Positions 26,313 to 34,731 of a stretch of DNA of 64,000 nucleotides are shown here, piece by piece. Positions within the stretch are counted from its first letter, which is position 1. Every line of letters starts with the position of its first letter. The stretch lies in assembly GCA_019638495.1 (NCBI GenBank), contig JAHBTQ010000001.1, positions 620,001-684,000 of the forward strand, written 5' to 3'. The notes under the pieces were generated by a model. That model did no database searches. It saw only the letters and a list, made by a program, of their open reading frames with translations, and was not told the origin of the DNA. Both the position numbers and the translations under genes were made by a program. The DNA comes from Taibaiella sp. Its GTDB lineage: Bacteria; Bacteroidota; Bacteroidia; Chitinophagales; Chitinophagaceae.

Positions 26313-27007
26313 GGGATCAGATCAGCGCAATAAAAACGCGCGACTGGGCGGAGACAAGAGCACATTCGAGCTGGCAGATATTTAAGATAATGGCAGAGTT
26401 CGTACAGGGATTTGAGGCACTGGCACGTATAGGGCCATGCGTATCCATATTCGGATCTGCGCGTACCAAGCCAGGGCATAAATATTATGACCTTACTGTG
26501 GATATTGCCAAACGCCTTTCAGAAGAAGGTTTCGGCATTATCACCGGTGGTGGACCGGGCATTATGGAAGCGGCAAATAAAGGTGCACACATGGCAGCAG
26601 GGCGCTCGGTGGGGCTGAATATCCAGCTACCCTTCGAGCAGCACAGCAATATGTATATCAACAAGGAGACCTCCATTGATTTTGACTACTTCTTTGTGCG
26701 CAAGGTTATGTTTACCAAGTATTCGCAGGGCTTCATAATGATGCCGGGTGGATGGGGTACCATGGATGAATTTTTTGAAGTGGCAACACTTATCCAAACG
26801 CGCAAGTTCACACAGACGCCCATGATATGTGTGGGTTCGGCTTACTGGAATGGCCTGTTCAACTGGATGCGCGAAACAATGCAGGAGACTGAACAGAACA
26901 TTAGTCCCGGCGACCTGGAGATGATAAAGATATTTGACACTGCAGACGAAGTGGTGGGCTACTTCAGCGAATTCTATACACACAACAAGCTGCAACCGAA
27001 CTTCTAG
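26309..27007 (+). CDS. LOG-family nucleotide 5'-monophosphate phosphoribohydrolase (TIGR00730)
   Basis: A 232-residue Rossmann-fold enzyme. The nucleotide-binding GGGPGIMEAANKGA and the catalytic PGGWGTMDEFFE (PGGxGTxxE) motifs are both present. Family members release the base from cytokinin ribotides or from AMP and similar nucleotides (PpnN-like). The N-terminal extension (RDWAETRAHSSWQIFKIMAEFVQGFEAL) is typical of the bacterial TIGR00730 subgroup. Start overlaps the symporter stop by 4 bp, and the O-methyltransferase starts 2 bp after the stop, so these three genes form a tight operon whose shared purpose is not evident. Confidence 0.9.
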   Translation: MRDQISAIKTRDWAETRAHSSWQIFKIMAEFVQGFEALARIGPCVSIFGSARTKPGHKYYDLTVDIAKRLSEEGFGIITGGGPGIMEAANKGAHMAAGRSVGLNIQLPFEQHSNMYINKETSIDFDYFFVRKVMFTKYSQGFIMMPGGWGTMDEFFEVATLIQTRKFTQTPMICVGSAYWNGLFNWMRETMQETEQNISPGDLEMIKIFDTADEVVGYFSEFYTHNKLQPNF

Positions 27008-27009
27008 CT

Positions 27010-27660
27010 ATGGCGCATACACTTGTATCGGAAGAAATAGAAAAATACTCGGAGTCATTTACAACGCCTGAAACTGATGTGCTGGCTGCGCTAAACCGAT
27101 CGACAAGCACCCGGCACGATGCACGCATGCTCTCAGGGCATATACAAGGTGCTCTGCTGCAAATGCTGAGCCATATGATAAAGCCAAAGTATGTGCTGGA
27201 GCTGGGCACATTTACAGGCTACTCTGCTATTTGCCTGGCGCAGGGCCTGCAGCAGGGTGGCCACCTGCACACTATAGACGTAAGCAACGAGCTTACCGGA
27301 ATGGCAGCAAGCTATATTGCGGATGCGGGACTCACATCAGCAATCACGCAACATATCGGCAAGGCAGCAGACATTATCCCTACGCTCGACTATCCGTTCA
27401 ACCTTGTGTTCATAGATGCAGACAAGGGCAACTATAGTCTGTACTATGACCTTGTGTTCGAGAAGGTGCCAGTTGGAGGGTACATAGTTGCCGACAATGT
27501 TTTGTTTCACGGCGAAGTGATTCTACCCACTGAAGAGCAAGGTAAAGCGGCCCGCTCTATGCATGCCTACAATCAGAAGATAGCTACAGACCCGCGCGTA
27601 GAACAGTTGCTACTACCGGTAAGGGATGGGTTGATGATTGCGAGGAAGGTGAGCAATTAG
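27010..27660 (+). CDS. SAM-dependent O-methyltransferase (class I)
   Basis: A 216-residue methyltransferase of the Methyltransf_3 (catechol/caffeoyl-CoA O-methyltransferase-like) family. The SAM motif is YVLELGTFTGYSAICLAQGL; the metal-site region is FNLVFIDADKGNYSLYYDLVFEKVPVGGYIVADNVLFHGEV, and the final LPVRDGLMIARK is family-typical. Substrate unknown; relatives methylate catechol-like compounds in a divalent-metal-dependent way. It is the last gene of the symporter-LOG-methyltransferase operon and is convergent with the membrane protein gene ending at 27671. Confidence 0.92.
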   Translation: MAHTLVSEEIEKYSESFTTPETDVLAALNRSTSTRHDARMLSGHIQGALLQMLSHMIKPKYVLELGTFTGYSAICLAQGLQQGGHLHTIDVSNELTGMAASYIADAGLTSAITQHIGKAADIIPTLDYPFNLVFIDADKGNYSLYYDLVFEKVPVGGYIVADNVLFHGEVILPTEEQGKAARSMHAYNQKIATDPRVEQLLLPVRDGLMIARKVSN

Positions 27661-27670
27661 AAACAATCGC

Positions 27671-28573
27671 TTATTTCCCGCTTTGCTTATGCCTGCCAAC
27701 AAATGACGCCACAATAATGCCGCCTAGAATCAGGGCAATAATTATGAGCATTGTGTAGAGGGTATCCCTCACCCCGTCGAGACCGGCGGGCACCTCATAA
27801 GAGGATATGAGCGATGCCATACCCAACAGGAACAGACAGAAAATGACGGCAGCTATCGTGATGCCGTTACCTGTATCAGTTTTCTTCTGTAATGTTTGCG
27901 GCTGAGGTTTGACGACGTTGTCGCTTCGTACTGCAGAGCGTACGCCGGCAGCGGGTTGTGGAACAGGGGTGGGCGTAGCAGGGGCATGTGTAGGCTCCGG
28001 ACTTACTGGTATGCTCACAGGAGTATATTCATGAAGAGGAGCCACGCCTACAGATCCTTCCCATTCATGAGCCGTACGTATCTTTCCCTTTTCTGTCTCC
28101 TCGATTCCGTTCCAGGCGTTCTTCAATGCCACATACAAATCGAAGAACTCTGGATTCTTAGAGAACATGTATCGTTTGGAATAGAGTCGCGTAACATGTC
28201 CGTACCGGAATCTCAATGCAATGTAATTGCCAGCGAACAGGTCATGGCCGGTACTGATCTCATTCACGTCTTTCAGCATTACCACAGGATGGTCATCGCG
28301 AACGAGCGAGTGGCGGGAAACAGCATCTATGTGTACAATCGCATCCGCCTTTACGGTAACAATGCACTTAAACCGGGATACCAACTGCCCTAAGAAGAAT
28401 GGCCCCCAAATAACATTGATGATAAGGAGCACGCCCAGGAAATCGTTGAGGTCGGGATAGGCCTCTGTGATATCTGCAAACCAGATGATGAGCAATAACC
28501 AGAGTACCCAATAGATGGCTATTGAGAGTGGTGCGATCCTTTTGTAGACGGTATATAGTTTGGGGGCATCCAT
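27671..28573 (-). CDS. membrane protein with proline-rich linker, unknown function
   Basis: A 300-residue protein. Two N-terminal membrane helices (ISIAIYWVLWLLLIIWFA; DFLGVLLIINVIWGPFFLG) precede a beta-rich soluble part that resembles bacterial PH domains (KCIVTVKADAIVHIDAVSRHSLVRDD). A Pro/Thr/Val-rich linker follows (TPVSIPVSPEPTHAPATPTP), and two more membrane helices close the chain (AAVIFCLFLLGMASLISSY; LYTMLIIIALILGGIIVASFV). Not recognised further. It lies 11 bp after the 28585 gene and is probably co-transcribed with it. Confidence 0.7.
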   Translation of the reverse strand: MDAPKLYTVYKRIAPLSIAIYWVLWLLLIIWFADITEAYPDLNDFLGVLLIINVIWGPFFLGQLVSRFKCIVTVKADAIVHIDAVSRHSLVRDDHPVVMLKDVNEISTGHDLFAGNYIALRFRYGHVTRLYSKRYMFSKNPEFFDLYVALKNAWNGIEETEKGKIRTAHEWEGSVGVAPLHEYTPVSIPVSPEPTHAPATPTPVPQPAAGVRSAVRSDNVVKPQPQTLQKKTDTGNGITIAAVIFCLFLLGMASLISSYEVPAGLDGVRDTLYTMLIIIALILGGIIVASFVGRHKQSGK

Positions 28574-28584
28574 TAGCTGGCGAA

Positions 28585-29295
28585 TTACGGCAAAGTACCA
28601 GAGTTATTTCGTTCAGCCTTTGCCCGCTCATATTGACGGGATGTAGTTCGCATCACTCTTCTCATCGCATATCCACAAACCGCAAAGGCAAAGGCAAGTA
28701 CCAAAAGTCTCAGAAATATTATTCCTTCTGTCTTTTTCACCCAGGTCGTAACAAAATAAGAAACCGGCATTGTGCAAATTGCCCAGAGCAAAAGACGTTG
28801 GACCATCAGACGAGAATATTTTCGTGCCAGTGGATCCAACAACTCTTCAAAATTTATCTTGTCATCCACTTCAATCCCTCTGGCTAGCAAAGCTTGCTTA
28901 AAGGAAAGCCAGTGAGCATCGCCCAGGCTGGCACCCTGGTGCTGCTTTTTCTTGCCGCTCTTCATAACTACAGTAAGAAGTTTGTTGTGTGCTTTCCTCT
29001 CAAAAATTATGGTTTGTACGTCTTCAAAATAGTACTGTCGCCTTTTCCACAGCAGGTTATGGTTTCTTAACACAATGCTATTATCGCGGATACCGAAATA
29101 ATTGAGCGTCGTAGAAATGGGAAGGAAGAGTATAAAGAAGAAAATGAAGAAAAGTACAGCAGCTACCTTTATATCTGCGAGTAGGAATAAGATGAATGGA
29201 AAAGCAAGTACAAATCCCCAGGCGAGTAGACCATTTGCACAGGCAAATTGGTTTCCCCTGAAATATTGTTCTTCAATAGGGTGTGGGTTTTTCAT
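28585..29295 (-). CDS. four-helix membrane protein, PH-like middle, unknown function
   Basis: A 236-residue protein with two N-terminal helices (LLAWGFVLAFPFILFLLA; AAVLFFIFFFILFLP), a PH-like soluble core (NYFGIRDNSIVLRNHNLLWKRRQYYFEDVQTIIFERK), and two later helices (LLLWAICTMPVSYFVTTWV; FLRLLVLAFAFAVCGYAM). The layout parallels the downstream gene at 27671, which suggests two related membrane proteins with a common fold rather than close sequence similarity. Function not recognised. Confidence 0.7.
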   Translation of the reverse strand: MKNPHPIEEQYFRGNQFACANGLLAWGFVLAFPFILFLLADIKVAAVLFFIFFFILFLPISTTLNYFGIRDNSIVLRNHNLLWKRRQYYFEDVQTIIFERKAHNKLLTVVMKSGKKKQHQGASLGDAHWLSFKQALLARGIEVDDKINFEELLDPLARKYSRLMVQRLLLWAICTMPVSYFVTTWVKKTEGIIFLRLLVLAFAFAVCGYAMRRVMRTTSRQYERAKAERNNSGTLP

Positions 29296-29310
29296 GAAGT
29301 GTATTTAGAG

Positions 29311-29337
29311 AAGAGGCGGTTTTGAAGCCGCCCTCTT
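29311..29337 (-). terminator. hairpin downstream of dxs
   Basis: Arms AAGAGGCGG and CCGCCCTCTT pair with one bulged C around a short loop. It lies 28 bp past the dxs stop on the minus strand, but without a T-tract. It may mark the dxs 3' end or be part of the leader of the 29295 gene. Confidence 0.4.
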
Positions 29338-29364
29338 AAATTGTTCTGTCCAAGATTCCAACCG

Positions 29365-31281
29365 TTATACTACCACTCCACTCTTCACCATCTCCCGCAC
29401 AGCATCCGCTATCGCTTTCGCATCATAGCCACACTCACGATGCAGTTCTTCCGGCTTGCCGTGCTCCACTATGCGGTCGGGTATGCCCAGCATCTTCACC
29501 TCCGGCGTGTAACCGTGCGCAGCCATGAACTCGAGCACAGCACTGCCAAAGCCACCTACGACAGTGCCGTCTTCTACAGTTATGATCTTGTTGTATCGGC
29601 TTGCTATCTCGTGCAGCATTGGCTCGTCCAGCGGCTTCACAAAGCGCATATCGTAGTGTGCGGGGTAGAAGTCTTCTGTTGCGAGCTCACGGCATGCAGA
29701 CACTGCAAAATTGCCCGGATGGCCTATTGTCAGAATTGCTACTTCATTACCATCACATATTTTTCTGCCCGTACCAATTTCTACTTTTTCCATCGCTGTG
29801 CGCCATTGCGGCATCACGCCTTGTCCACGCGGATAGCGTATCACAAATGGCATTTTCTGCTCCGGTAGCTGTGCTGTGAACATCAGGTTTCGCAACTCAG
29901 CTTCATTCATTGGCGCGCTCACGATCATGTTTGGTATGCAGCGCATGTAGGCTATGTCGTAGGCGCCATGGTGTGTTGGGCCGTCATCGCCCACCAGACC
30001 GGCACGGTCCAGGCAAAAGACAACAGGCAGCTTTTGTATGGCCACATCATGTATCACCATGTCGTATGCACGCTGCATAAAAGAGCTATAAATGTTGCAG
30101 AACACCCGAAGCCCTTGCGTAGCCATACCGGCGCTCACTGTAACAGCATGTTGCTCTGCGATGCCCACGTCTATGGCGCGGTCAGGCATAGCATCCATCA
30201 TTATCTTAAGCGAGCAACCGCTGGGCATAGCAGGAGTGATGCCCATTATCGTGGGGTTCTTTTCTGCCAGCTCCAGTATAGTATGTCCGAAAACGTCCTG
30301 GTATTTTGGAGGTTCCGGTACGGTAGCAATCTTCTTATTTATCTTACCGGTAATCTTGTCAAAGGTGCCCGGTGCATGCCACAGCGTCTGGTCTTGCTCG
30401 GCAAGATCATATCCCTTGCCCTTCACTGTCTTTATGTGCAGCAGCTTAGGACCCGGTATGTCGTGCAGGCCCTGCAGCGTTTCTGTGAGCTTTGTGACGT
30501 TGTGACCATCTATAGGACCAAAGTAGCGCAGGCCCAGCGCTTCGAACAGGTTACTGCTCTTAGACACTACACCCTTTACACTCGCCTCAATTTTAGAAGC
30601 CATTTTCTGTGCGTCCTTGCCAGGCAGCTTGCCCAGCAGTTTCCACACATCATCGCGCAGCTTGTTCCAGGTGTGCGATGTGGTAATGTCAGTAAGATAT
30701 TCTTTGAGCGCACCCACGTTGGGGTCTATGCTCATGTTGTTGTCATTGAGTATTATCAGCACATCGGCATTACTCACACCGGCATGGTTAAGCGCCTCGA
30801 AAGGCAGGCCTGCCGTCATGGCACCATCTCCTATTACTGCAATATGCTTTCGATGTGTTTCGCCTTTGTATTTAGAGGCGATAGCCATACCCAGTGCTGC
30901 AGAAATAGAAGTAGAAGAGTGCCCTACGCCAAACGCATCATACTCACTTTCTCCCCGTTTAGGAAAACCGCTTAGCCCGCCATATTTACGGTTTGTGTGA
31001 AATATCTTGCGCCTGCCGGTGAGTATCTTATGGCCGTAAGCCTGGTGGCCTACGTCCCAAACTAATTGATCGTCCGGGGTGTTGAACACATAGTGCAGTG
31101 CTACAGTCAACTCCACTACACCAAGGCTGGCACCGAAGTGACCGCCATGCACGCTTACACAGTCGATAATAAACTGTCGCAGCTCATTACATACTTGCAC
31201 TAACTGGCTTTTGTCCAGCTTCTTCAGGTCGTCGGGTGTATTGATGCCACTAAGCAGTGGCCCGGCAGCTATTTCTTCCAT
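29365..31281 (-). CDS. dxs: 1-deoxy-D-xylulose-5-phosphate synthase
   Basis: A 638-residue thiamine-diphosphate enzyme that condenses pyruvate and glyceraldehyde 3-phosphate in the first step of the MEP isoprenoid pathway. The TPP motif is GDGAMTAGLPFEALNHAGVSNADVLIILNDNNMSI; the N-terminal VHGGHFGASLGVVELTVALHYVF holds the conserved catalytic His. The transketolase-like middle domain has GIAEQHAVTVSAGMA and DRAGLVGDDGPTHHGAYD, and the C-terminal domain ends KMLGIPDRIVEHGKPEEL. Length is normal. Its product feeds menaquinone tails and also the dimethylallyl donor used by MiaA at 20609. Confidence 0.97.
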   Translation of the reverse strand: MEEIAAGPLLSGINTPDDLKKLDKSQLVQVCNELRQFIIDCVSVHGGHFGASLGVVELTVALHYVFNTPDDQLVWDVGHQAYGHKILTGRRKIFHTNRKYGGLSGFPKRGESEYDAFGVGHSSTSISAALGMAIASKYKGETHRKHIAVIGDGAMTAGLPFEALNHAGVSNADVLIILNDNNMSIDPNVGALKEYLTDITTSHTWNKLRDDVWKLLGKLPGKDAQKMASKIEASVKGVVSKSSNLFEALGLRYFGPIDGHNVTKLTETLQGLHDIPGPKLLHIKTVKGKGYDLAEQDQTLWHAPGTFDKITGKINKKIATVPEPPKYQDVFGHTILELAEKNPTIMGITPAMPSGCSLKIMMDAMPDRAIDVGIAEQHAVTVSAGMATQGLRVFCNIYSSFMQRAYDMVIHDVAIQKLPVVFCLDRAGLVGDDGPTHHGAYDIAYMRCIPNMIVSAPMNEAELRNLMFTAQLPEQKMPFVIRYPRGQGVMPQWRTAMEKVEIGTGRKICDGNEVAILTIGHPGNFAVSACRELATEDFYPAHYDMRFVKPLDEPMLHEIASRYNKIITVEDGTVVGGFGSAVLEFMAAHGYTPEVKMLGIPDRIVEHGKPEELHRECGYDAKAIADAVREMVKSGVVV

Positions 31282-31305
31282 TCAGTACGGGAAATTCTTA
31301 ACCTC

Positions 31306-31313
31306 CAAAGGTA
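31306..31313 (-). promoter_or_regulatory. -7 box of dxs
   Basis: The minus strand reads TACCTTTG, a full TAnnTTTG match, with a leader of about 20 nt before the ATG at 31281. No -33 TTTG lies at the usual distance. Confidence 0.45.
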
Positions 31314-31449
31314 ATAAATAATAGTGATGGCGCTTATATGACAGGCGGGCATTGCCCTTATCTGGCTATAATGCGATTCTATAAACGCAAATTATATGCC
31401 GAGGATTGAGCGCCACGTCTTAATGTATTCTTAAAAGCGCGGGATCTGC

Positions 31450-32394
31450 TTAAGGTCCGGTCACAATTTTCCCGGAATACCTAGTTCGCCCATCAGATAC
31501 TGTGAAAAAATACAAATTGGGTGGCAGGGGGGCCAGGTCCACGTCCCGGGTATAAGGGCGCGTGAGGATGACTCTACCAAGCTGGTCGCGGATGGATAGG
31601 GTATACTTCTCCGCTTCGATGATCTCCGGAAAGAGGAACTTACCGTCTTTTGAGGGGTTGGGAAATGGGGAGATAATACTTACGCCAGCTATACTTCCTA
31701 CTGCGCCCTCCGCATACCAATCATATTCTGCTCTAACCGAATCTATCACCCATCCTGCTAACGTATCTGCAGTCGTGTCGCTCATAAAGCGGAAACGTAC
31801 AAGCAGGACATCGGGGCTAATAGGACAGTCAACCGGTATTGTAGTCTTTAAAGGCAAGCCCCAAAAGAGCTGAAAACGGGATAGGCGACCTGCGCTTTGG
31901 CCACTGAAAGCAGAAACACCATTCCATAGTACCGTGGTATCGGAATAAAAATTCTCCGTCAGAATTCCGGGTCCCAAAGCATAGTTACACGCGCCTACTA
32001 CATTAAACCATGTGCGCCCGGTATCGCCCGAAATCTCTACTGCGCCACCCGATTGAAATGAATCAAATTCATATCTATGCCAGATGTCAATAATTATATT
32101 CATACCCATTGGCATGCGCATGACAAATGACTTGTCAACACTATCGGGATAGTTGTAGAGAGTGTCTGTCATTAGCGCTACGACTCCATTTGTATCGGAC
32201 GTAAAGGATGGTTTGAAAGTGCGGCCTATGTGCCAAAGTGGCGCGGTAGAAGTGTCCCCTATAAAAAGATGTGAGAACGAGGTGTCAGTAAATCTAAAAG
32301 TTGTAGAATCGAGTGGCATACCATCGATCACCTGTGCATTTGCCAAGGAGAAGATAGTAGTAAGCTTTAAAAGAACGAGTATCAATTTTTTCAT
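31450..32394 (-). CDS. exported T9SS-sorted protein, paralogue A
   Basis: A 314-residue protein with a Sec signal (ILVLLKLTTIFSLANAQ) and a beta-sandwich-like body: LWHIGRTFKPSFTSDTNGVVALMTDTLYNYP, then WHRYEFDSFQSGGAVEISGDTGRTWFNV, a pattern seen in Bacteroidota surface proteins. The C-terminal sorting domain starts at ISPFPNPSKDGKFLFPEI and ends TRYSGKIVTGP, a type A T9SS domain. It is clearly homologous along its length to the next gene (32427), from VIDGMPLDST to the tail. Function unknown; expected at the cell surface or secreted. Confidence 0.82.
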   Translation of the reverse strand: MKKLILVLLKLTTIFSLANAQVIDGMPLDSTTFRFTDTSFSHLFIGDTSTAPLWHIGRTFKPSFTSDTNGVVALMTDTLYNYPDSVDKSFVMRMPMGMNIIIDIWHRYEFDSFQSGGAVEISGDTGRTWFNVVGACNYALGPGILTENFYSDTTVLWNGVSAFSGQSAGRLSRFQLFWGLPLKTTIPVDCPISPDVLLVRFRFMSDTTADTLAGWVIDSVRAEYDWYAEGAVGSIAGVSIISPFPNPSKDGKFLFPEIIEAEKYTLSIRDQLGRVILTRPYTRDVDLAPLPPNLYFFTVSDGRTRYSGKIVTGP

Positions 32395-32426
32395 GGGCGC
32401 TTTTTAAGAATTACAGCAATATTTGA

Positions 32427-33377
32427 TTAGTTGTCTAAAACAATTTTCCCCGAATAGCTAGATTGTCCATCAGATACTGTGAAAAAATAAAGATTGGGCG
32501 GCAAGAACGACAAGTCTACGTCCCTGGTATAAGGACGCGTGAGGATGATGCTACCGAGCTGATCGCGGATGGATAAAGTAAACTTCTCGTCGTCGATTAT
32601 CTCCGGAAAAAGGATTTTGCCGTCTTTTGAGGGGTTGGGAAAAGGGGAGATGGTCGACGTTTCTAAAACAGAATGAACCGACCCACCGAAATAATAATTG
32701 TCATATTCGATCTTGATAGAGTCTATCATCCAACCGGCTAATGTATCGGCGGTGGTATCGCTTATGAATCTGAAACGGAGCAACCCAGCTCGTTCCGGAC
32801 ATTCAGAGGGGAAAGCCAACACGACCGGTATGGCTTTGTATAATTGAAGCCGCGAAAATTGGCTGTGCCTTGTGCCACTGAAAGCAGGAATTCCGTTGGC
32901 AAGTGTATCATTAGCGCCGTAAAAATTATCAGTACATATTCCATAAAGAGGAGACGCCTCTTCCACATGGCAGTCGCTAACGATGTTTTCCCAGGTTAGG
33001 CCACCATCTACAGAATATTCAACTGTGCCGCCATCCTTGCCAGAGTCCGTTTCGTAATGGTGCCAGAAACCGATGATCGTGTTTTGAGAGTCTGGCAAGT
33101 CAAGGATGAAGTAGTTATCGGCATTAACCGGATAATGATTCAATGTATCTGTCATTATCGCGATAACCCCGTTGGTGTCGGAAGTGAAGAATGATTTATG
33201 TGTTTTGCCGATTTGCCATAGTGGCATTGAAGTGGTATCGCCGGTGTAGTATAGGTTAAAAGCTGTGTCGCGAAATGTAATTATTGTTGAGTCTACGGGG
33301 ATTCCATCAATAACCTGTCCTGTAGCCGACAGAATAGAGGATGTAAGCAAGAATATAACGAGTAAGGTATTTTTCAT
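32427..33377 (-). CDS. exported T9SS-sorted protein, paralogue B
   Basis: A 316-residue protein and tandem duplicate of the 31450 gene. The signal peptide (LLVIFLLTSSILSATGQ) differs, while VIDGIPVDST, FFTSDTNGVIAIMTDTL, RFRFISDTTADTLAGWMIDSIK and the C-terminal ISPFPNPSKDGKILFPEI block are nearly shared. The sorting domain again predicts export by T9SS. The body has paired cysteines (SDCHVEEASPLYGICTDNFYG) and could be disulfide-linked. Unknown function; the two genes are 32 bp apart and probably co-transcribed. Confidence 0.82.
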   Translation of the reverse strand: MKNTLLVIFLLTSSILSATGQVIDGIPVDSTIITFRDTAFNLYYTGDTTSMPLWQIGKTHKSFFTSDTNGVIAIMTDTLNHYPVNADNYFILDLPDSQNTIIGFWHHYETDSGKDGGTVEYSVDGGLTWENIVSDCHVEEASPLYGICTDNFYGANDTLANGIPAFSGTRHSQFSRLQLYKAIPVVLAFPSECPERAGLLRFRFISDTTADTLAGWMIDSIKIEYDNYYFGGSVHSVLETSTISPFPNPSKDGKILFPEIIDDEKFTLSIRDQLGSIILTRPYTRDVDLSFLPPNLYFFTVSDGQSSYSGKIVLDN

Positions 33378-33477
33378 TCAGCGCTTTTGGCTTCTGCTGC
33401 AATATCTATGCCAAATTCATAAAATATTTCCCGATACCAAAAGGGGAATGCCATTTAATAATGCTAAATTCGACAAT

Positions 33478-33960
33478 ATGAAAATATCCCAGTTCATTTC
33501 TGCGGCTTTACTTGCTGCGAGCATTGTTTCGTGCAACAAACAAAATAAGGATACGGCAGCCAGCTCTTCCTCAACATCCACATCGCCTACTGGGTCTGTA
33601 ACCGGCGAGCTAACCGGGACCTGGAAAGTAGTAAAGCATGCGTATGACGAAAACTACAACCTTACCATAGACCCCGATGAATGGGAAATACCTGACCCGG
33701 CTTATTCCGGCACATTAACCATTAACCCCGATGGCACTGGTAGCACCCTCAATACCTTTACAGGCCAGCCAAACGACACTAACACATTCACCTGGGCCCG
33801 ACTGTCAACAACAGAAATTTCGAGCAAGGCCCCTTCAGGATATAACTACTTTGGCAAGCTGGCTTATATCGAAAAACTCACAGCCACAGAACTCGTGCTC
33901 ATCGATACTGCGCGGTTGAATACGCAGTGGGAGCTACAGTGGCACTTTTTTAAAAGGTAA
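33478..33960 (+). CDS. small lipoprotein, lipocalin-like
   Basis: About 160 residues. The lipobox SIVSC gives a lipid anchor at Cys19, followed by a Ser/Thr-rich linker (TAASSSSTSTSPTGSVTGEL). The mature part opens with LTGTWKVVKHAYDENYNLT and continues with beta strands (GTLTINPDGTGSTLNTF, WARLSTTEISS) ending QWELQWHFFKR, the pattern of Bacteroidota lipocalin-like proteins. Function unknown. The ATG at 33478 is chosen because it starts the signal peptide; an upstream TTG frame adds non-signal residues. Confidence 0.78.
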   Translation: MKISQFISAALLAASIVSCNKQNKDTAASSSSTSTSPTGSVTGELTGTWKVVKHAYDENYNLTIDPDEWEIPDPAYSGTLTINPDGTGSTLNTFTGQPNDTNTFTWARLSTTEISSKAPSGYNYFGKLAYIEKLTATELVLIDTARLNTQWELQWHFFKR

Positions 33961-34026
33961 GCGGCAAAATGCTTCCGCCAGGCAATGAAGAAAAATGCAC
34001 GCTCACTACTCTCCGACAAATCTTCG

Positions 34027-34034
34027 TATTTTTG
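34027..34034 (+). promoter_or_regulatory. -7-like box abutting the antitoxin start
   Basis: TATTTTTG fits TAnnTTTG and ends 3 bp before the ATG at 34038. No TTTG lies 18-21 bp upstream, so it may be chance. If real, the message would begin at or near the start codon. Confidence 0.22.
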
Positions 34035-34037
34035 AGT

Positions 34038-34292
34038 ATGACCGCAACAGCAATCCGGAAAACCTTGCATTCATATCTTGAGATAGCAGATGACAAGAAG
34101 ATAAAGGCGATATATACGTTGCTAGAACGTGAAATTGCGGAATCAGCCACAGAAGCTGGTGACCATTGGGAGTCACCGGAATTCATAGCAGAAATGAATC
34201 GTCGAGTTGCCGATATGCAATCCGGTAAGGACAAAGGGCGTTCCTGGGATGACGTGAAACGCGAATTGAAACGTAAGACAACCTCCAGGTGA
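34038..34292 (+). CDS. putative antitoxin of a ParE-type module
   Basis: An 84-residue protein starting MTATAIRKTLHSYLEIADDKKIKAIYTLL, with an acidic middle (LEREIAESATEAGDHWESPEFIAEMNRRV) and a basic end (SGKDKGRSWDDVKRELKRK). This is the layout of Bacteroidota addiction-module antitoxins, which bind DNA with one part and wrap the toxin with the rest. The GTG start of the toxin overlaps its TGA by 4 bp, the usual translational coupling. The upstream in-frame extension is rejected because it overlaps no conserved sequence. No direct motif proves the role; it rests on the toxin partner. Confidence 0.72.
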   Translation: MTATAIRKTLHSYLEIADDKKIKAIYTLLEREIAESATEAGDHWESPEFIAEMNRRVADMQSGKDKGRSWDDVKRELKRKTTSR

Positions 34293-34591
34293 GCAATAGA
34301 ATTACGCTTCACAGTAACGCAGTTGATGAACTTAAAAATGCCGTTGAGTGGTATACCTCAAAGCAGAACGGTCTAGGCGGAGATTTTTTAGACGCCGTTG
34401 ACCAGAAGTTGAGCCAGATTGCCCTCCGCCCGGAGGCATACTCAAAGAAGAATAGCAATTTTCGCGAAGCAGTGCTAAGTAGATTCCCGTACGTAGTTAT
34501 CTTTCATTTCCACAAGCTGAAAAAAGAGGTAATGGTAGTTGCGATACACCATACCAGTAGAAGGCCGAGAAAGCGATTCCCGAAGAAATAA
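34289..34591 (+). CDS. ParE/RelE-superfamily toxin
   Basis: A 100-residue basic protein, start GTG at 34289. It matches the ParE fold: SNRITLHSNAVDELKNAVEWYTSKQNGLGGDFLDAVDQKL, then LRPEAYSKKNSNFREAVLSRFPYVVIFHFHKLKKEVMVVAIHHTSRRPRKRF. The two long N-terminal helices followed by a beta sheet ending in VVAIHHTSR are typical. ParE members poison gyrase and RelE members cleave mRNA on the ribosome; the sequence alone does not decide which. It is coupled to the antitoxin gene, and no mobile-element genes surround the pair. Confidence 0.88.
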   Translation: MSNRITLHSNAVDELKNAVEWYTSKQNGLGGDFLDAVDQKLSQIALRPEAYSKKNSNFREAVLSRFPYVVIFHFHKLKKEVMVVAIHHTSRRPRKRFPKK

Positions 34592-34731
34592 TATGGGCTC
34601 ATTCCCCTTCTCCACTCGAAGAGGATTTACACACCGCTCTCGCTCACCGGACTCACTCTCCGTTTCCCCCTCTCTGCGTGATTCCAATCCACCAAAACAT
34701 TCTTTTCTTAGCTTCGTAAAAAATCGGTTAT

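Noticed and set aside
30092..31000. Large plus-strand frames inside dxs
   Set aside because: They are antisense to a full-length, highly conserved dxs and show no recognisable domains.
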